Origin: Brachionus manjavacas
Lineage: Eukaryota > Rotifera > Eurotatoria > Ploima > Brachionidae
Length of the DNA stretch: 64,000 nucleotides
Reading direction: 5' to 3'
NCBI GenBank assembly: GCA_019054805.1
Contig: JAHQIY010000003.1
Location: 3,968,001-4,032,000, forward strand
Part shown: one piece after another, positions 23,460 through 33,534 of the stretch
Layout of the letters: each line of letters opens with the position of its first letter
Position numbering within the stretch: the stretch's first letter is position 1
The notes under the pieces: generated by a model
What the model saw: the letters and a program-made list of their open reading frames with translations, nothing else
The model's database searches: none
What the model was told of the DNA's origin: nothing
Program-made: the position numbers and the translations under genes

Positions 23460-25037
23460 TTATAAGAAACCTTGTTCAATTAAATTTTGTTCACTCAAAT
23501 ATACTTTACCTCCTGAGTTCATGTAAGCCAATTTTTTGTTTTTCAAAATTTTACAATAAATTGGACAGTTTAATTTAATCTCAAATTTTTGATCTAAATT
23601 CTTCGGCTCCCAAACTCTAACAGTTCCGTCTTTCGTTCCAAGACTTAGAATGTCTCCATTGTCACATACCTGTATACAACTAATAGCACCATCATGACAC
23701 TTTTTTGAAATTGGCTGAGTGTACCATATGCTAATTCGCCCATCATTGCATCCAAATAAAAATTCTTTATCATTTAATCTTTCAATTATTAAGACTCGAC
23801 CCGAAATTTTGAATGAATCTAATTCTACTCCAGTACACACGTTCCATACAACAATTCTGTTATCATGTCCAGTTAAAAGTTTATTATTTGTCAGCACCTT
23901 CATTGAATAAACTTGTTTTTTTTTTAACTCAAATGAATTTTCGACTTTTCCATTTGAGGATTGTCGTTCAGTTACGTGAAAATCGTTGTCAATAGTAAAA
24001 ATACTTGATTTAAAGATGTCCATAAATAGAATGGGCTTTTTGGGATACTTAAAATTCTGTGAAATATTTCCATTCTGGTAAAGTGTTGCATTAAAATTTG
24101 TATCAATACCGATAATTTCATCTTTAATTGACTTCAGAATGAAAGTAATTTTCGGCAAATCTTTTCGAATTATTTCAAATTTTTTTTCATTGTTCGAATT
24201 AACCACCAAAAGATTTGAAGGATTTGAACGCGATGTGGAAATTAATTCACCAGTTTTCAACTCCTCAAATTTTTTTAAATCAAATTCGCCCAGGAGGCTA
24301 AATTTTTTGGAGCAGGATTTTAATTTATTTTCATTTGGCGGCTTTGAAGACAGGTTGGAATTTTGGCTTGGAAAATTTGACGAAACAGTTCCAAATAATT
24401 CCGACACATTGATACTAGATTGCTTTTTGCTTTCTTCAAATTTTGCTTTTTTAATTATTTCAAAATTATCTAATACTTGATCAATTTCTGAAAAATCAAA
24501 TTCACCAAAATTATTGCTTTGTGCAATGTTCGAAAAAAGGCTGGACTTGGTTACTGGGACTTTGAAGCTTTCGACTTGATGTCGAATTTTTTTTGTATCA
24601 ATACCATCCAATTGTCCTTGCATACTGCTAAGTGAATTTGATTCGAGCTTCTTTACATAGTCAATCAATAAAAGACAATATTCGTCGACTGATTCATTTA
24701 GTTGATTTTTTAAAATTTCTCGTTTTAAATCTATTCGATTGATTATGTCCAAAAAGTGATTGTTCAAAGCACAGTTTAAATTTTTTCTCAAATCATCTAT
24801 ACGATCACATTTTTCCAATGCCATTTCTTTTTTATGCAGGTACTTAATTGTCTCTAATTTGGTTTGATTTTTTCTTATTTCCAAACATTTTTGCTTATCA
24901 ATCAAGTGGTCAAGGCATTTGAAGCATTTGAATAAGACATCTTTATTTTTAATGTGGTCATAGCAAACAGAATAGCCACATGGAAGAATGAAAATGAACA
25001 ATTCTTCTTGGTAAGCATTGCAAAATTCACAAGTCAT
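23460..25037 (-). CDS. RING-like zinc finger plus WD40-repeat protein, single exon
   Basis: An uninterrupted 525-codon frame. Residues 1-41 form a RING-like finger with Cys3, Cys6, Cys20, Cys25, His28, Cys38 and Cys41. The fourth ligand position, normally His in LPCGH, is Tyr (LPCGYSVC), and His28 stands where a Cys is usual, so ligase activity is doubtful. Residues about 45-160 are helical and coiled-coil-like; 160-260 are low complexity. Residues about 290-525 hold WD40-like blades with TGHDNRIVVWN, FGCNDGRISIW and LGTKDGTVRVWE. The TRIM-like order (finger, coil, propeller) suggests a ubiquitin or scaffold role, but none is shown. The lack of introns is unusual next to neighbouring genes and may point to an expanded family or retrocopy. 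Confidence 0.8.
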   Translation of the reverse strand: MTCEFCNAYQEELFIFILPCGYSVCYDHIKNKDVLFKCFKCLDHLIDKQKCLEIRKNQTKLETIKYLHKKEMALEKCDRIDDLRKNLNCALNNHFLDIINRIDLKREILKNQLNESVDEYCLLLIDYVKKLESNSLSSMQGQLDGIDTKKIRHQVESFKVPVTKSSLFSNIAQSNNFGEFDFSEIDQVLDNFEIIKKAKFEESKKQSSINVSELFGTVSSNFPSQNSNLSSKPPNENKLKSCSKKFSLLGEFDLKKFEELKTGELISTSRSNPSNLLVVNSNNEKKFEIIRKDLPKITFILKSIKDEIIGIDTNFNATLYQNGNISQNFKYPKKPILFMDIFKSSIFTIDNDFHVTERQSSNGKVENSFELKKKQVYSMKVLTNNKLLTGHDNRIVVWNVCTGVELDSFKISGRVLIIERLNDKEFLFGCNDGRISIWYTQPISKKCHDGAISCIQVCDNGDILSLGTKDGTVRVWEPKNLDQKFEIKLNCPIYCKILKNKKLAYMNSGGKVYLSEQNLIEQGFL

Positions 25038-26029
25038 CTTAAATGAGAGTTTTCAAAAACTCGGCTTTAACATAAGATTTAACATAATCTTTTAAAAAAA
25101 AAGAATTTTAATTCAAAAATAAAAGAACAATATAATATACATGTTGAGTTAATTTAAAAGAATTTATTGAAGAAAATATTTAAGCAAAGCAATGAAATTT
25201 TAAAATTTTTGACGCTAATCAAATTTTTAACTTTTTAAAATGGAACCTCTAAAGTATTTATAAAAATAAAATTTCAGTTTTAGTAAGTGAATTCATTTGA
25301 AAAATGAATACCGTAATGTGATTTATTCTTTTAGATCAATAGAAAATCGATTCTGAGTTTTTATTTCAATAGTTACGAAGATAACTAATTAGAATAATTA
25401 AACTTGTTGTAGTTGGTAAAAATTTAATTCGTGATTTAATTTTTCAATAAAATTTTATTAAAACAAAATAATTTTTACAAACAGACTTTCGCTTTATATG
25501 AATATTCATTAGCATTATTCAATTATTGTCTAATTTTTGAAATGTAAGATTAAAATAGTTCATTATTTCAAATTTAAAAACAGATACCGATGAAAGTGAT
25601 AGCTTATCAAAAAAAATTAGCATTTATTTCAAAAAACTAATTAAAAATAAAAATCAGGGTGTATTGTCGAAAAGCAAAAAAAATTATTTTTCGAATTTTA
25701 ATGACAAAATTCTAATATTATTTTATTTATAAAAACTACATGTTCTAGTAGATATTTTAATGTTCTATTCAAAAATATAATCAGCTTTGGGGTATGTCTG
25801 GAAAAATATGAGGGTGCTTTTGTGTGTTTTGTGTTGTTTTTTTTTAATTCGAAATTTAAATGTAATGACATTTTTTTTAGATATAAATGGGTGAACAGTA
25901 AAATTTAGATAATTTATCTAATTAGAAATATTAGATTATTATTTGAAAAATTTGTAGTAATAAAATTGCTACTATTACTATAAATTTTTCAAACAAAAAA
26001 ATTCTGCCTTTCTAGTTAAAAAAAAAAGA
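25038..26029. other. AT-rich spacer
   Basis: No gene found; likely promoter of the RING-like/WD40 gene at its left end. Confidence 0.4.
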
Positions 26030-26149
26030 AAGCCTAGAACACCCGGTATTCCCAGGCGGTCACCCATCCAAGTACTAACCGGGCTCGACGTTGCTTAACT
26101 TCGGTGATCGGACGAGAACCGGTGCATTCAACGTGATATGGTCCTAGAC
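26030..26149 (-). rRNA. 5S rRNA gene, copy e
   Basis: Consensus 5S gene with T-run terminator on its low-coordinate side. Forms a divergent pair with copy f 2480 bp away. Its 5' flank is similar to that of copy b. Confidence 0.95.
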
Positions 26150-26759
26150 ATTTTTTCTCTCTTTTCTGATTTTATTTAAATTTTTCAATTCAAAAAATTA
26201 ATTATACATAATTTATAATCTAATTTTGAAAAAAGAAATAAATTAAAAAAAGGAATTTTAAACTATTTCTCATTCTAATTTCAATTTATTTCTTAAAGAT
26301 TCAAAATTAATTTAAAATTTTCGTTTTTTGGAAATTTCATTGTTTAAGAATTATTTAGTCTAAAATGTCATTTGAAAAAGAATAAAATGAAAAAGTTAAA
26401 AATTGTTTCCTTTTTTTTAAATTAAAAACAAAATGTCAGTAATGGACGCGTTGACTGAATGTTATTATATTTATAAAGAATATTTCTTTTAATTAAAAAT
26501 TGATTTTGATACCTTGAGCGGAATTGATAAATTTGAGCAGCAAAACAAACGCATTCTTTCAACTGAAAATTATTTAGATAAAATTATTATTTTCAATAAA
26601 ATTTTATGAAAACGATTTCAAATTGTAAAAAATGCATTTCCATAGATTTAAATTTAGAAAACATTATTTGAATCAATGAAAATCATTAAGTTCATTCAAA
26701 AAAAGAAAAAAATTAAAAAGTTAATACAAAATATCTTGAAAAAATTGTAAATCATATTT

Positions 26760-26920
26760 TATAAATTTCATTTAATATTTGTTCATCAGCTCATTAATTA
26801 CTTAAAAAAAGAAGTATGTATCTTTTAATTTATCCAACTACTTCGGTGATGAACGCATTGATTGAACAATTGTCTTTTATTAAGATAATAGTTTTAAGTC
26901 GAAGCAGAGAAGTAGTTTTT
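26760..26920 (+). repeat. 5S-linked hairpin element, copy 3
   Basis: Core 26836-26920: AACTACTTC/GAAGTAGTT outer arms, inner TTATTAAGATAATAG region, ending in T6. The AAGTATGTATCTTTTA block precedes it. Lies 687 bp from 5S copy e on its 5' side, in divergent orientation. Confidence 0.5.
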
Positions 26921-27649
26921 TAAATAAAATTTGAACGAAATAATATATAATCAAAAGGCCATCAATTAATGGACTGACAAAAAAAATTTATTTTACTTAC
27001 AAAAAAACTAAATTTGATGACAAATAATTTTAATTGACTGATAAAATAATGATTTGAAAATATCTTTTTAGCAATTTTAAAAAGAAATTAAAGTATTTTA
27101 AAGTGAATTTAAATAGCTTGAAAAAAAAGTCTTCTCTCTTCAATCTTAAGTTTTCATTTTGCGATAAATAATATCAATAAATTTTTTTTTAAGATTTTTT
27201 TACTTTCGATCAAAGTTTTGCTATAAAAAGAAAAGAATTTGAATTTAAAATAAATTTTTTTTTCATATATTGCTTCTGAATTAAGATTAATTTTTTTATA
27301 TAGTAATCGATTAGTACATTATATTAAAAGTTAAATTCAGTTTAATTTTCATTTTATTAAATTTTTTATTTAAATTTGTCGTGAGGTCTATTGACATCCA
27401 TCACCAAGTTAAGTTTTTTCGTAACTATTTTTTTTTGAAAATATTCTAGAAAAGTTGGAACTTCTTTTTTATTCCAAATGATAAGTAGGTTTTTTCTATT
27501 TTAATTTCTTGATCAAATGTTTCAACCGGATACAGCTTGAATTTGTTCATATTTGGATAATTTGAATTGAAAAAAACTACCGTTTTGAATTAGGCATTTG
27601 GTGAAGCACCAAAAAATTAAGAAATAAAAATATATAAAAAAATTCATTT

Positions 27650-28113
27650 TTATATTTTTATTTTTTGCTTTAAAAACGTGTCTTGATGACGCATTAAACC
27701 TAAGGCTTTCAGTGTTTGATGCGGATCTAAACGCGTGATTGCGCTATTAGAGCATGCGCTCAAAGTTAAGAATATTAAAGCATGGGCGAGATGTACTTTG
27801 GTGCATGGTCCAAAGGCGTGTCTTAACACGTGGTGCAGCATAATCGAACGAGGGAATACGGTATTATCTACATATTTATTTAATAATTTATAAAACAAAA
27901 AATTTTTAATATATAATTTGAAAAAAAATTCCATCTAAACCAATATAAATCTTTATTATTCAAAACTTTTATTTTATTTTATTTATTATTCTACTGAAAA
28001 TGGTTTATATTCTCTTTTTTTCAAGATTTAATTTTCTTCAAAATATATCCTTCTTTTATGTATTTTTCCATTATTACTTACTGATTCTTTTTAGCTAATT
28101 AAATTTAGACTGC
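27650..28113. repeat. Duplicated GC-richer block B (uninterrupted)
   Basis: Same-strand copy of the 22.04-kb block without the MITE. Its end is followed by a third, short partial copy of the motif GCAGCATAATCGAACCAGGG at 28112-28141. The pairing segments listed for block A are intact here too. Confidence 0.6.
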
Positions 28114-28629
28114 AGCATAATCGAACCAGGGAACACGGTAGTTTAAATTATTTTTAGATTACAAAAATATTGCAAAATTTAAAATATTATCACCTATTTT
28201 TTGTCTTAAAAAAATATATGCACATTTATTAGTTGTGACTTACTCAAACCTCTAATTATTTAATTTTCTAATTTTGCTCACTTATTTTTTGGCCAAAAAT
28301 GACAAAAAAGGAAATTAAAATAAAAGAAAAAAAAAATCTCATAATTGAACTCCGAAAAAAATGCATATTGACTCCGGAATTATTACAAAATGTTAGAAAA
28401 AGTTAAGAATTTAAATTTAAAAGTATGTGACCAAAGTCTTTCAAGTTCAAATTTAAAATATGAATATTTTTTTTTTAAATTGTAAAATTAAATATGGATC
28501 AAAAATAGAGGTTAAAATGTTATGATTAAATTAAATAGATTATCGCCAATTTTTGATATTTTTTTGAATCATGTTTTGATTATTTTTGAATAAATAAGTT
28601 TAAATAAAATCAATAAAGAAAGAAAAAAT

Positions 28630-28749
28630 GTCTAGGACCATATCACGTTGAATGCACCGGTTCTCGTCCGATCACCGAAGTTAAGCAACGTCGAGCCCGG
28701 TTAGTACTTGGATGGGTGACCGCCTGGGAATACCGGGTGTTCTAGGCTT
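28630..28749 (+). rRNA. 5S rRNA gene, copy f
   Basis: Consensus 5S gene. Its 5' flank matches copy d. Its 3' flank matches copies g and h, so the gene marks a junction between two spacer types. Confidence 0.95.
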
Positions 28750-29120
28750 TCTTTTTAATTTTAAATGAATCATTCAAGTCACAGCATTAATGTGATAAAA
28801 GTATTTGAGAAAAAAATTCAACAAATTTCATTCTAAAAATAATATATTAAAATTTTGTTTATAATCACACAGTGAAATTTTATTAGTTTTTAAATTACCT
28901 AAATTACCTTTAGGTAATGAAAAAGGTCTCCTTAAAAAAACTTTTTATTTTACTTTTTTTACTTTTTTTACGAAATAAAAGTAAATTTGCGTAAAATTAG
29001 AAAATTACCATCGATCATCATGTTAAACCTTTACTTTGACTTGTATAATAACCATAAGTCACATGAATTTTACATTACAATTTAAATGTTTAATAGATAC
29101 AGATCTAAAAATCTAGTTAA

Positions 29121-30693
29121 TAAGTTGTAGTAGTACCTAACCCCTCAAAGCGGCCGTCTTATTTGATAATGGTCGTATTTGATTTTAAAGGAGTCCACGG
29201 TCTCAGTTGCGACTATGTCGTCTGGCAGTTCGTTCCATGCATTAGCTATCCGATTGATGAAGAAGTTGTGTCTTTGCTGACAAGATGCCACGATCTCACG
29301 CCGTAGTTGACTTCTCTTCGTATCTCTCGGAGCCCACCAATTTGGCTCGTTGTGCCACGTTATGTCATCTTTAATCCTGCTGACTTTGTATAGTTGAATA
29401 AAGTCACCACGTTGTCGTCTTGTCTCCAAAGATGTAAGACCCATCCGCTTAAGTCTGTTCTCGTACTCCATGCCTTTCAAGGCAGTGAAGACTCTCGTTA
29501 CTCTTCTCTGAACTTTTTCAAGGGTGTTTATATCCCTCCTGAGGTACGGGTTCCAAGCCGACACTGAAAACTCCAGATGCGGACGAATGTAGGTGCAATA
29601 GAGTGTGGCCCATAGTTCTACATCCCTAGATACGAATGTGTTTTTTAGCATTCCTAGTATTTGGTTAGCTTTTGATGCGGCATGAGCAGACTGTGAGCTG
29701 AACTTAAAATTAGGCGTGAGAATGATGCCCAGATCGTGTTCTTCCGATGTGTTTTGAAGCTTAATGCGAGAGCCATCCTTCTTTTTTGGCGTTTAAGACC
29801 TGGTTTTTGCTAAATGCTCGTTGCTACCGCTTCATGACCTTAATTTTAGACTCGTTTGCTTCCATCAACCAAGTCCAACACCATTCAGCCACTGTGTCCA
29901 AATCAGCTTGAAGACGATTCATCGCCTCCTCGGAATACTCCTGCGCTATTATTTTTAAATCATCGCCAAAAAGCTTGCTTGTGTGTATCAAGTGGCTTGG
30001 TAGGTCATTGATGAAGATTGCGAAGAGAATTGAGCCTAACACACTACCTTGAGGTACACCCGAAGTGACATCTTTTCAATTTGAAGCGTGCGGACCTAGA
30101 ACAACACGCTGCTTCCTAACTTCCAGGAAAACTTTTATCCAGTCGAGAATTTGACCTTGGATGCCAACAGTACTTAGCTTTTTCATCAACCTGCCATGTG
30201 GAACCTTGTCGAAAGCTTTGGCAAAATCGAAGAATATAATATCGACTGGCTTCTTATTCTTCATTGCCGATGTGACTACGTCAACAGTCTCAATAAGCTT
30301 GGTGCTACAGGCTTTCTTTGGAACAAACCCATGCTGTTGCGGTGCAAGTAAACTGTTTGAGCATAAGTGAGACATTATTGAGTCACGGACAAGGGATTCC
30401 ATTATTCTACAGACTACTAACGTCAATGAAATTGGACGATAGTTGGACGAATCGACACGACTACCTTTCTTAAAAACATGGGTGAAGTTTGCCAATCTCC
30501 ATATTGCAGGAAGAGATGAGGTAGTGAGGGATAAATTAAAGATGAGAGCAAGTGGTCGAGAGATTTCTGCAGCACACTCTTTAAGAACGCGGGGGTGAAT
30601 TCCATCCACGTCAATCTATTTTGATGTATCTAGCTTGGTAAGTTTGTTTACGATCATTTGTTCGTTAATAACAAGCTTCTCAATCGTTTTGAA
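29121..30693 (-). mobile_element. 5'-truncated L2/CR1-like LINE
   Basis: The longest LINE copy here. Reverse frames cover the reverse transcriptase from DGIHPRVLKECAAEISRPL through NYRPISLT and HGFVPKKACSTKL to FFDFAKAFDKVPH (30609-30076). Next come VLGSILFAIFINDLP and the catalytic box, here FGDD instead of FADD (30042-29824), and the post-RT segment from TYIRPHLEFSVSAWNP to FFINRIANAWNELPDDIV (29651-29145). Frameshifts separate these blocks. The endonuclease and everything 5' of the RT are missing. The 3' end is a short TAGTAG-like tail at 29128. The paralogous site at 40.1-40.2 kb lacks it. Confidence 0.9.
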
Positions 30694-30832
30694 AAATAAA
30701 ATTCTTTTTTAAGCACGTATTCGTATTACGTGTTTCGTATTTTTTTTTAAATTTTGATTTTTAAGTTTTTTGCTTGTTTTAAAATTTATTAATCAAAAAT
30801 TATTAATCAAAAATAATTTAAATAAATAATAA

Positions 30833-31717
30833 TTAAAATATACATTTATTTATTGAATCATCTAATATTGATAGTTCCCAAATATTTGGATAAAAGTACA
30901 TCAGCAAATTGAAAGGATCCACTGGCAGGTTTATGTATCTGCTACTTATATTTACTTTAAATACCATTTCGTCAACCATATAACTCGGAATCCTGTTTAA
31001 AAGGCTAACTCTAATTTTTGAATTCATTTCTTTGGAAGAGGAATAAAATTTTTTGATAACATGGTCAAATTGAGTGTATAATATCCCTGAACGTGTCATC
31101 GATTCGAATTCGAGTCGAGTAGATGGAGCTTTAATGAACATGTAAAGATAAACTATTGCAGTTCGGTACGAAAATTTGTAATAGCCGTAAAATGAGTTGA
31201 ATTCATATCTGAATTCAGAATCTTGTTTTGCCAAGTCTGACCACACAATTGCTAAATTTGATAAGCCAAATGAATAGTGAATATTAGACTTGATATCATA
31301 AGCTGTCGAATTCGAGTCATAGATGCATAAATCTAGAAATTTTTTGTCATAAGTCCGGATATTTGCCTTCAGAATATAAATAAGAGATCGATAGCATAGA
31401 AAAAAAATTTGATTTTGTTGTGAGAGAACTTGAACTATTTTGTTATTAAGTTCAACTAGATCACTGGATTCGATCTTTTCTTCGTTTAAGCACAGATTTA
31501 AATGGTGAATTTCTTGAGATGGATCGGTAAATAAGTTAAAATTAATAAAAAAGTAAATAAATAGATATAATACGAAGTATATTAAAATAGTGATTAGTGA
31601 ACTTTTAAATAAATCCTTTAAAAAATCGGCTACTGGATTACAATGTTTGGGTTCTAGACGGAATCTTCGTGTAAATAAAAAAATTTTTGAAAATTTTCCT
31701 TTTTTTATTTGAAGCAT
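30833..31717 (-). CDS. Unknown single-pass membrane protein
   Basis: A 294-codon uninterrupted frame from an ATG. Residues 1-40 are basic. Residues about 41-61 are a strongly hydrophobic Leu/Ile/Phe/Tyr segment. The remaining 230 residues look extracytosolic or lumenal, with Cys at conserved-looking spacings and NST and NIS glycosylation sequons. That suggests a type II membrane protein. No family recognised. The end of this gene has been copied into the 5S spacer near 40.0 kb. A LINE lies about 140 bp beyond its stop. Confidence 0.6.
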   Translation of the reverse strand: MLQIKKGKFSKIFLFTRRFRLEPKHCNPVADFLKDLFKSSLITILIYFVLYLFIYFFINFNLFTDPSQEIHHLNLCLNEEKIESSDLVELNNKIVQVLSQQNQIFFLCYRSLIYILKANIRTYDKKFLDLCIYDSNSTAYDIKSNIHYSFGLSNLAIVWSDLAKQDSEFRYEFNSFYGYYKFSYRTAIVYLYMFIKAPSTRLEFESMTRSGILYTQFDHVIKKFYSSSKEMNSKIRVSLLNRIPSYMVDEMVFKVNISSRYINLPVDPFNLLMYFYPNIWELSILDDSINKCIF

Positions 31718-32505
31718 TTTTTATTTTTTAATTTTAAATTAAAAAATAATAAATTACAAAAAAAAATTATGAAAAATTATAAACGAAATTCATTAAGATT
31801 TATAAAATTTTGTTATGTAAATTTTAAAATTTACCAAATTTATTTATTCCTGCATGCATATATTTTTAAAACCAATTTATTATTTAGTTTATTTATTTGT
31901 AAAGCGAAGACGAAATTTTTAATAACAATTAGTATTTCTAATTAGACTATGAAGAGAGATAAAAAATGAAAAATGCCAACCTATTTTTATGAACATTATT
32001 TTTTTAGATTCACTGTAAAGCAGCTACCATATATGGCTTCCTAAGCAAGTCGTCTATGCAAGCCTGATTGCTGTAGCTTATTATTATTATTAAAATGGAA
32101 AACATTTAAAGGTCATCTAAATTTTTAAAGGCATTTTTCTATTTTTTCATTTTGATGATTCCATGTTATCTAAGATTTAGTTATCTATTCATTTATTAAG
32201 TAGAACAAATATTGAAAAAAAAGATTCTAAAAATACTTTAAATCTGGATTTTATTTCACTGGAGGTATATTAATTTAAAGCTTGTTTTTAAGGGCAGTTT
32301 TAGTTAGGCGGATTATTTTATTATTCAAATAAAATATCGATAAGAGTCGGTTTTTTTAAACAAATCCATTCTTATTTTTGGATCTATGAGTGTAAATTTA
32401 GAAAAAAAAATTAGCCAAAGATAAAAAAAAATTTTTTCAATAAAAAATAGTTTTAATATTTTGAAAAGGAAGATCATTTTTGAATTGATCATTAAAAAAA
32501 TAATA
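31718..32505. other. AT-rich spacer
   Basis: No feature recognised; the + strand frame at 31709-31945 is low complexity. Confidence 0.4.
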
Positions 32506-32508
32506 AAT

Positions 32509-32712
32509 TGCCTCAGACGTCCTAGGAAGTGGCTAACATATGAGGATTCTAGTGGAAACCGCGAATGAGGAGCCTAGGATTATTCATCAATGACAATTAA
32601 GGTACAGAGAATTTGTTGATGGTCTCAGACCTCCAAGGAGAATGCTAACATGTGAGGATTCTAGTGGAAACCGCGAATGAGGAGCCTTGGAAGCTTCATC
32701 ACCGACAACCTT
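32509..32712. repeat. Two-copy tandem repeat of about 110 bp
   Basis: Two units share CCTCAGAC.TCC, GCTAACAT.TGAGGATTCTAG, TGGAAACCGCGAATGAGGAG and TTCATCA..GACAA. The first spans about 32509-32600 and the second about 32621-32712. Both are more GC-rich than their surroundings. No frame or known RNA recognised. Confidence 0.7.
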
Positions 32713-33119
32713 AAGTTAAAAATCGACTTCTACTTATGCATCATACTTGGTTTTAAAATCTAAGTAATTTCAATTTTTTTAGATTTTTAAAAATTCATAA
32801 ATTATTTAAAAAATACCAAAGATGTCGTCTTTATTTTTATTTATTAGCATTTTTAAAAGCAAAACATAATGCAAATTTCAGTTGATTATTTATTATTCAT
32901 TTAAAATTAATCATAACCCCTTTTTTTTTAAACAAATTTTTGGTCCGTTCATTTGTCTAATTGACCAAGTCGAATCAAGATTAATGCATTTTCGAACTTT
33001 TGATATTCAAATATCAGCGGATTTTTGATTATTTGTTGTTTATGAAGAGATTAAGAAAAAGTGATTTGGATTTTTATGCAGTTTCAATCCCGGTTAGTCA
33101 TTCATTTCAAAGGTAGACA
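32713..33119. other. Region upstream of small gene
   Basis: AT-rich; a possible noncoding acceptor (TTTTTATGCAG near 33080) could mark a 5' UTR exon. Confidence 0.3.
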
Positions 33120-33534
33120 ATGTCGAGCGAAAACGAATATCTAAATCTACTTGCTAAACTCATTGAGAGCGGAATTCAAGTAGATAAAAATCTACGCCAG
33201 CCAACCTACTATTCATCAGTCTATTTCGATGAATTATGCATTGAATCAACTTGTATTATTACTGATCTGCTTACTAATCAGTAAATTATTAGATTTTATT
33301 TTTTATTTTTTTACAAAAGTATATTCTAGGCGGGTCCCGTACTGGTTGAGTCAAAGAATTGCTTGGTATTATTCAAACAAGTATTTCCAAGAGATGGTTA
33401 CTGATCTTTCAATGTCTAATCAAAATGCTGATGGTTCTAAAAGTAAATTTATTTATTTTAGAATTTATTTATCAATGGTAGAGCCAAAAATAATAGAATT
33501 TAGAATAGATGCAGACCTTAAGCAAGCACCATAG
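33120..33534 (+). CDS. Unknown small protein, at least two exons
   Basis: Exon 1, 33120-33280, starts MSSENEYLNLLAKLIESG. A 49-bp GT/AG intron leads to exon 2 from 33330, continuing QRVPYWLSQRIAWYYSNKYF and DLSMSNQNADGSK. After this the frame can read through to a stop at 33532-33534, or be spliced from the donor near 33442 to an acceptor near 33498. Both keep the same frame and the same C-terminus (FRIDADLKQAP). The intron boundary is supported by frame continuity and by avoidance of an immediate stop. No domain recognised; the second exon is hydrophilic and Tyr-rich. More exons may follow. Confidence 0.45.

Larger units (their letters stand above)
28630..30876 (+). repeat. Source of inverted duplication found at 39989-40759
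   Basis: The interval 28630-29118 plus 30694-30876 aligns, inverted, with 40759-40226 plus about 40180-39989. The LINE at 29121-30693 is absent from the other copy. The shared part includes the last codons and 3' flank of the membrane-protein gene ending at 30833. Confidence 0.75.

Noticed and set aside
24139-24480. + strand frame within the RING-like/WD40 gene
   Set aside because: Antisense shadow of the 525-codon frame.
32509-32712. Tandem repeat as a hammerhead or twister ribozyme
   Set aside because: GAAAC and GAGGA words are present, but the CTGATGA core and required helices could not be arranged on either strand.
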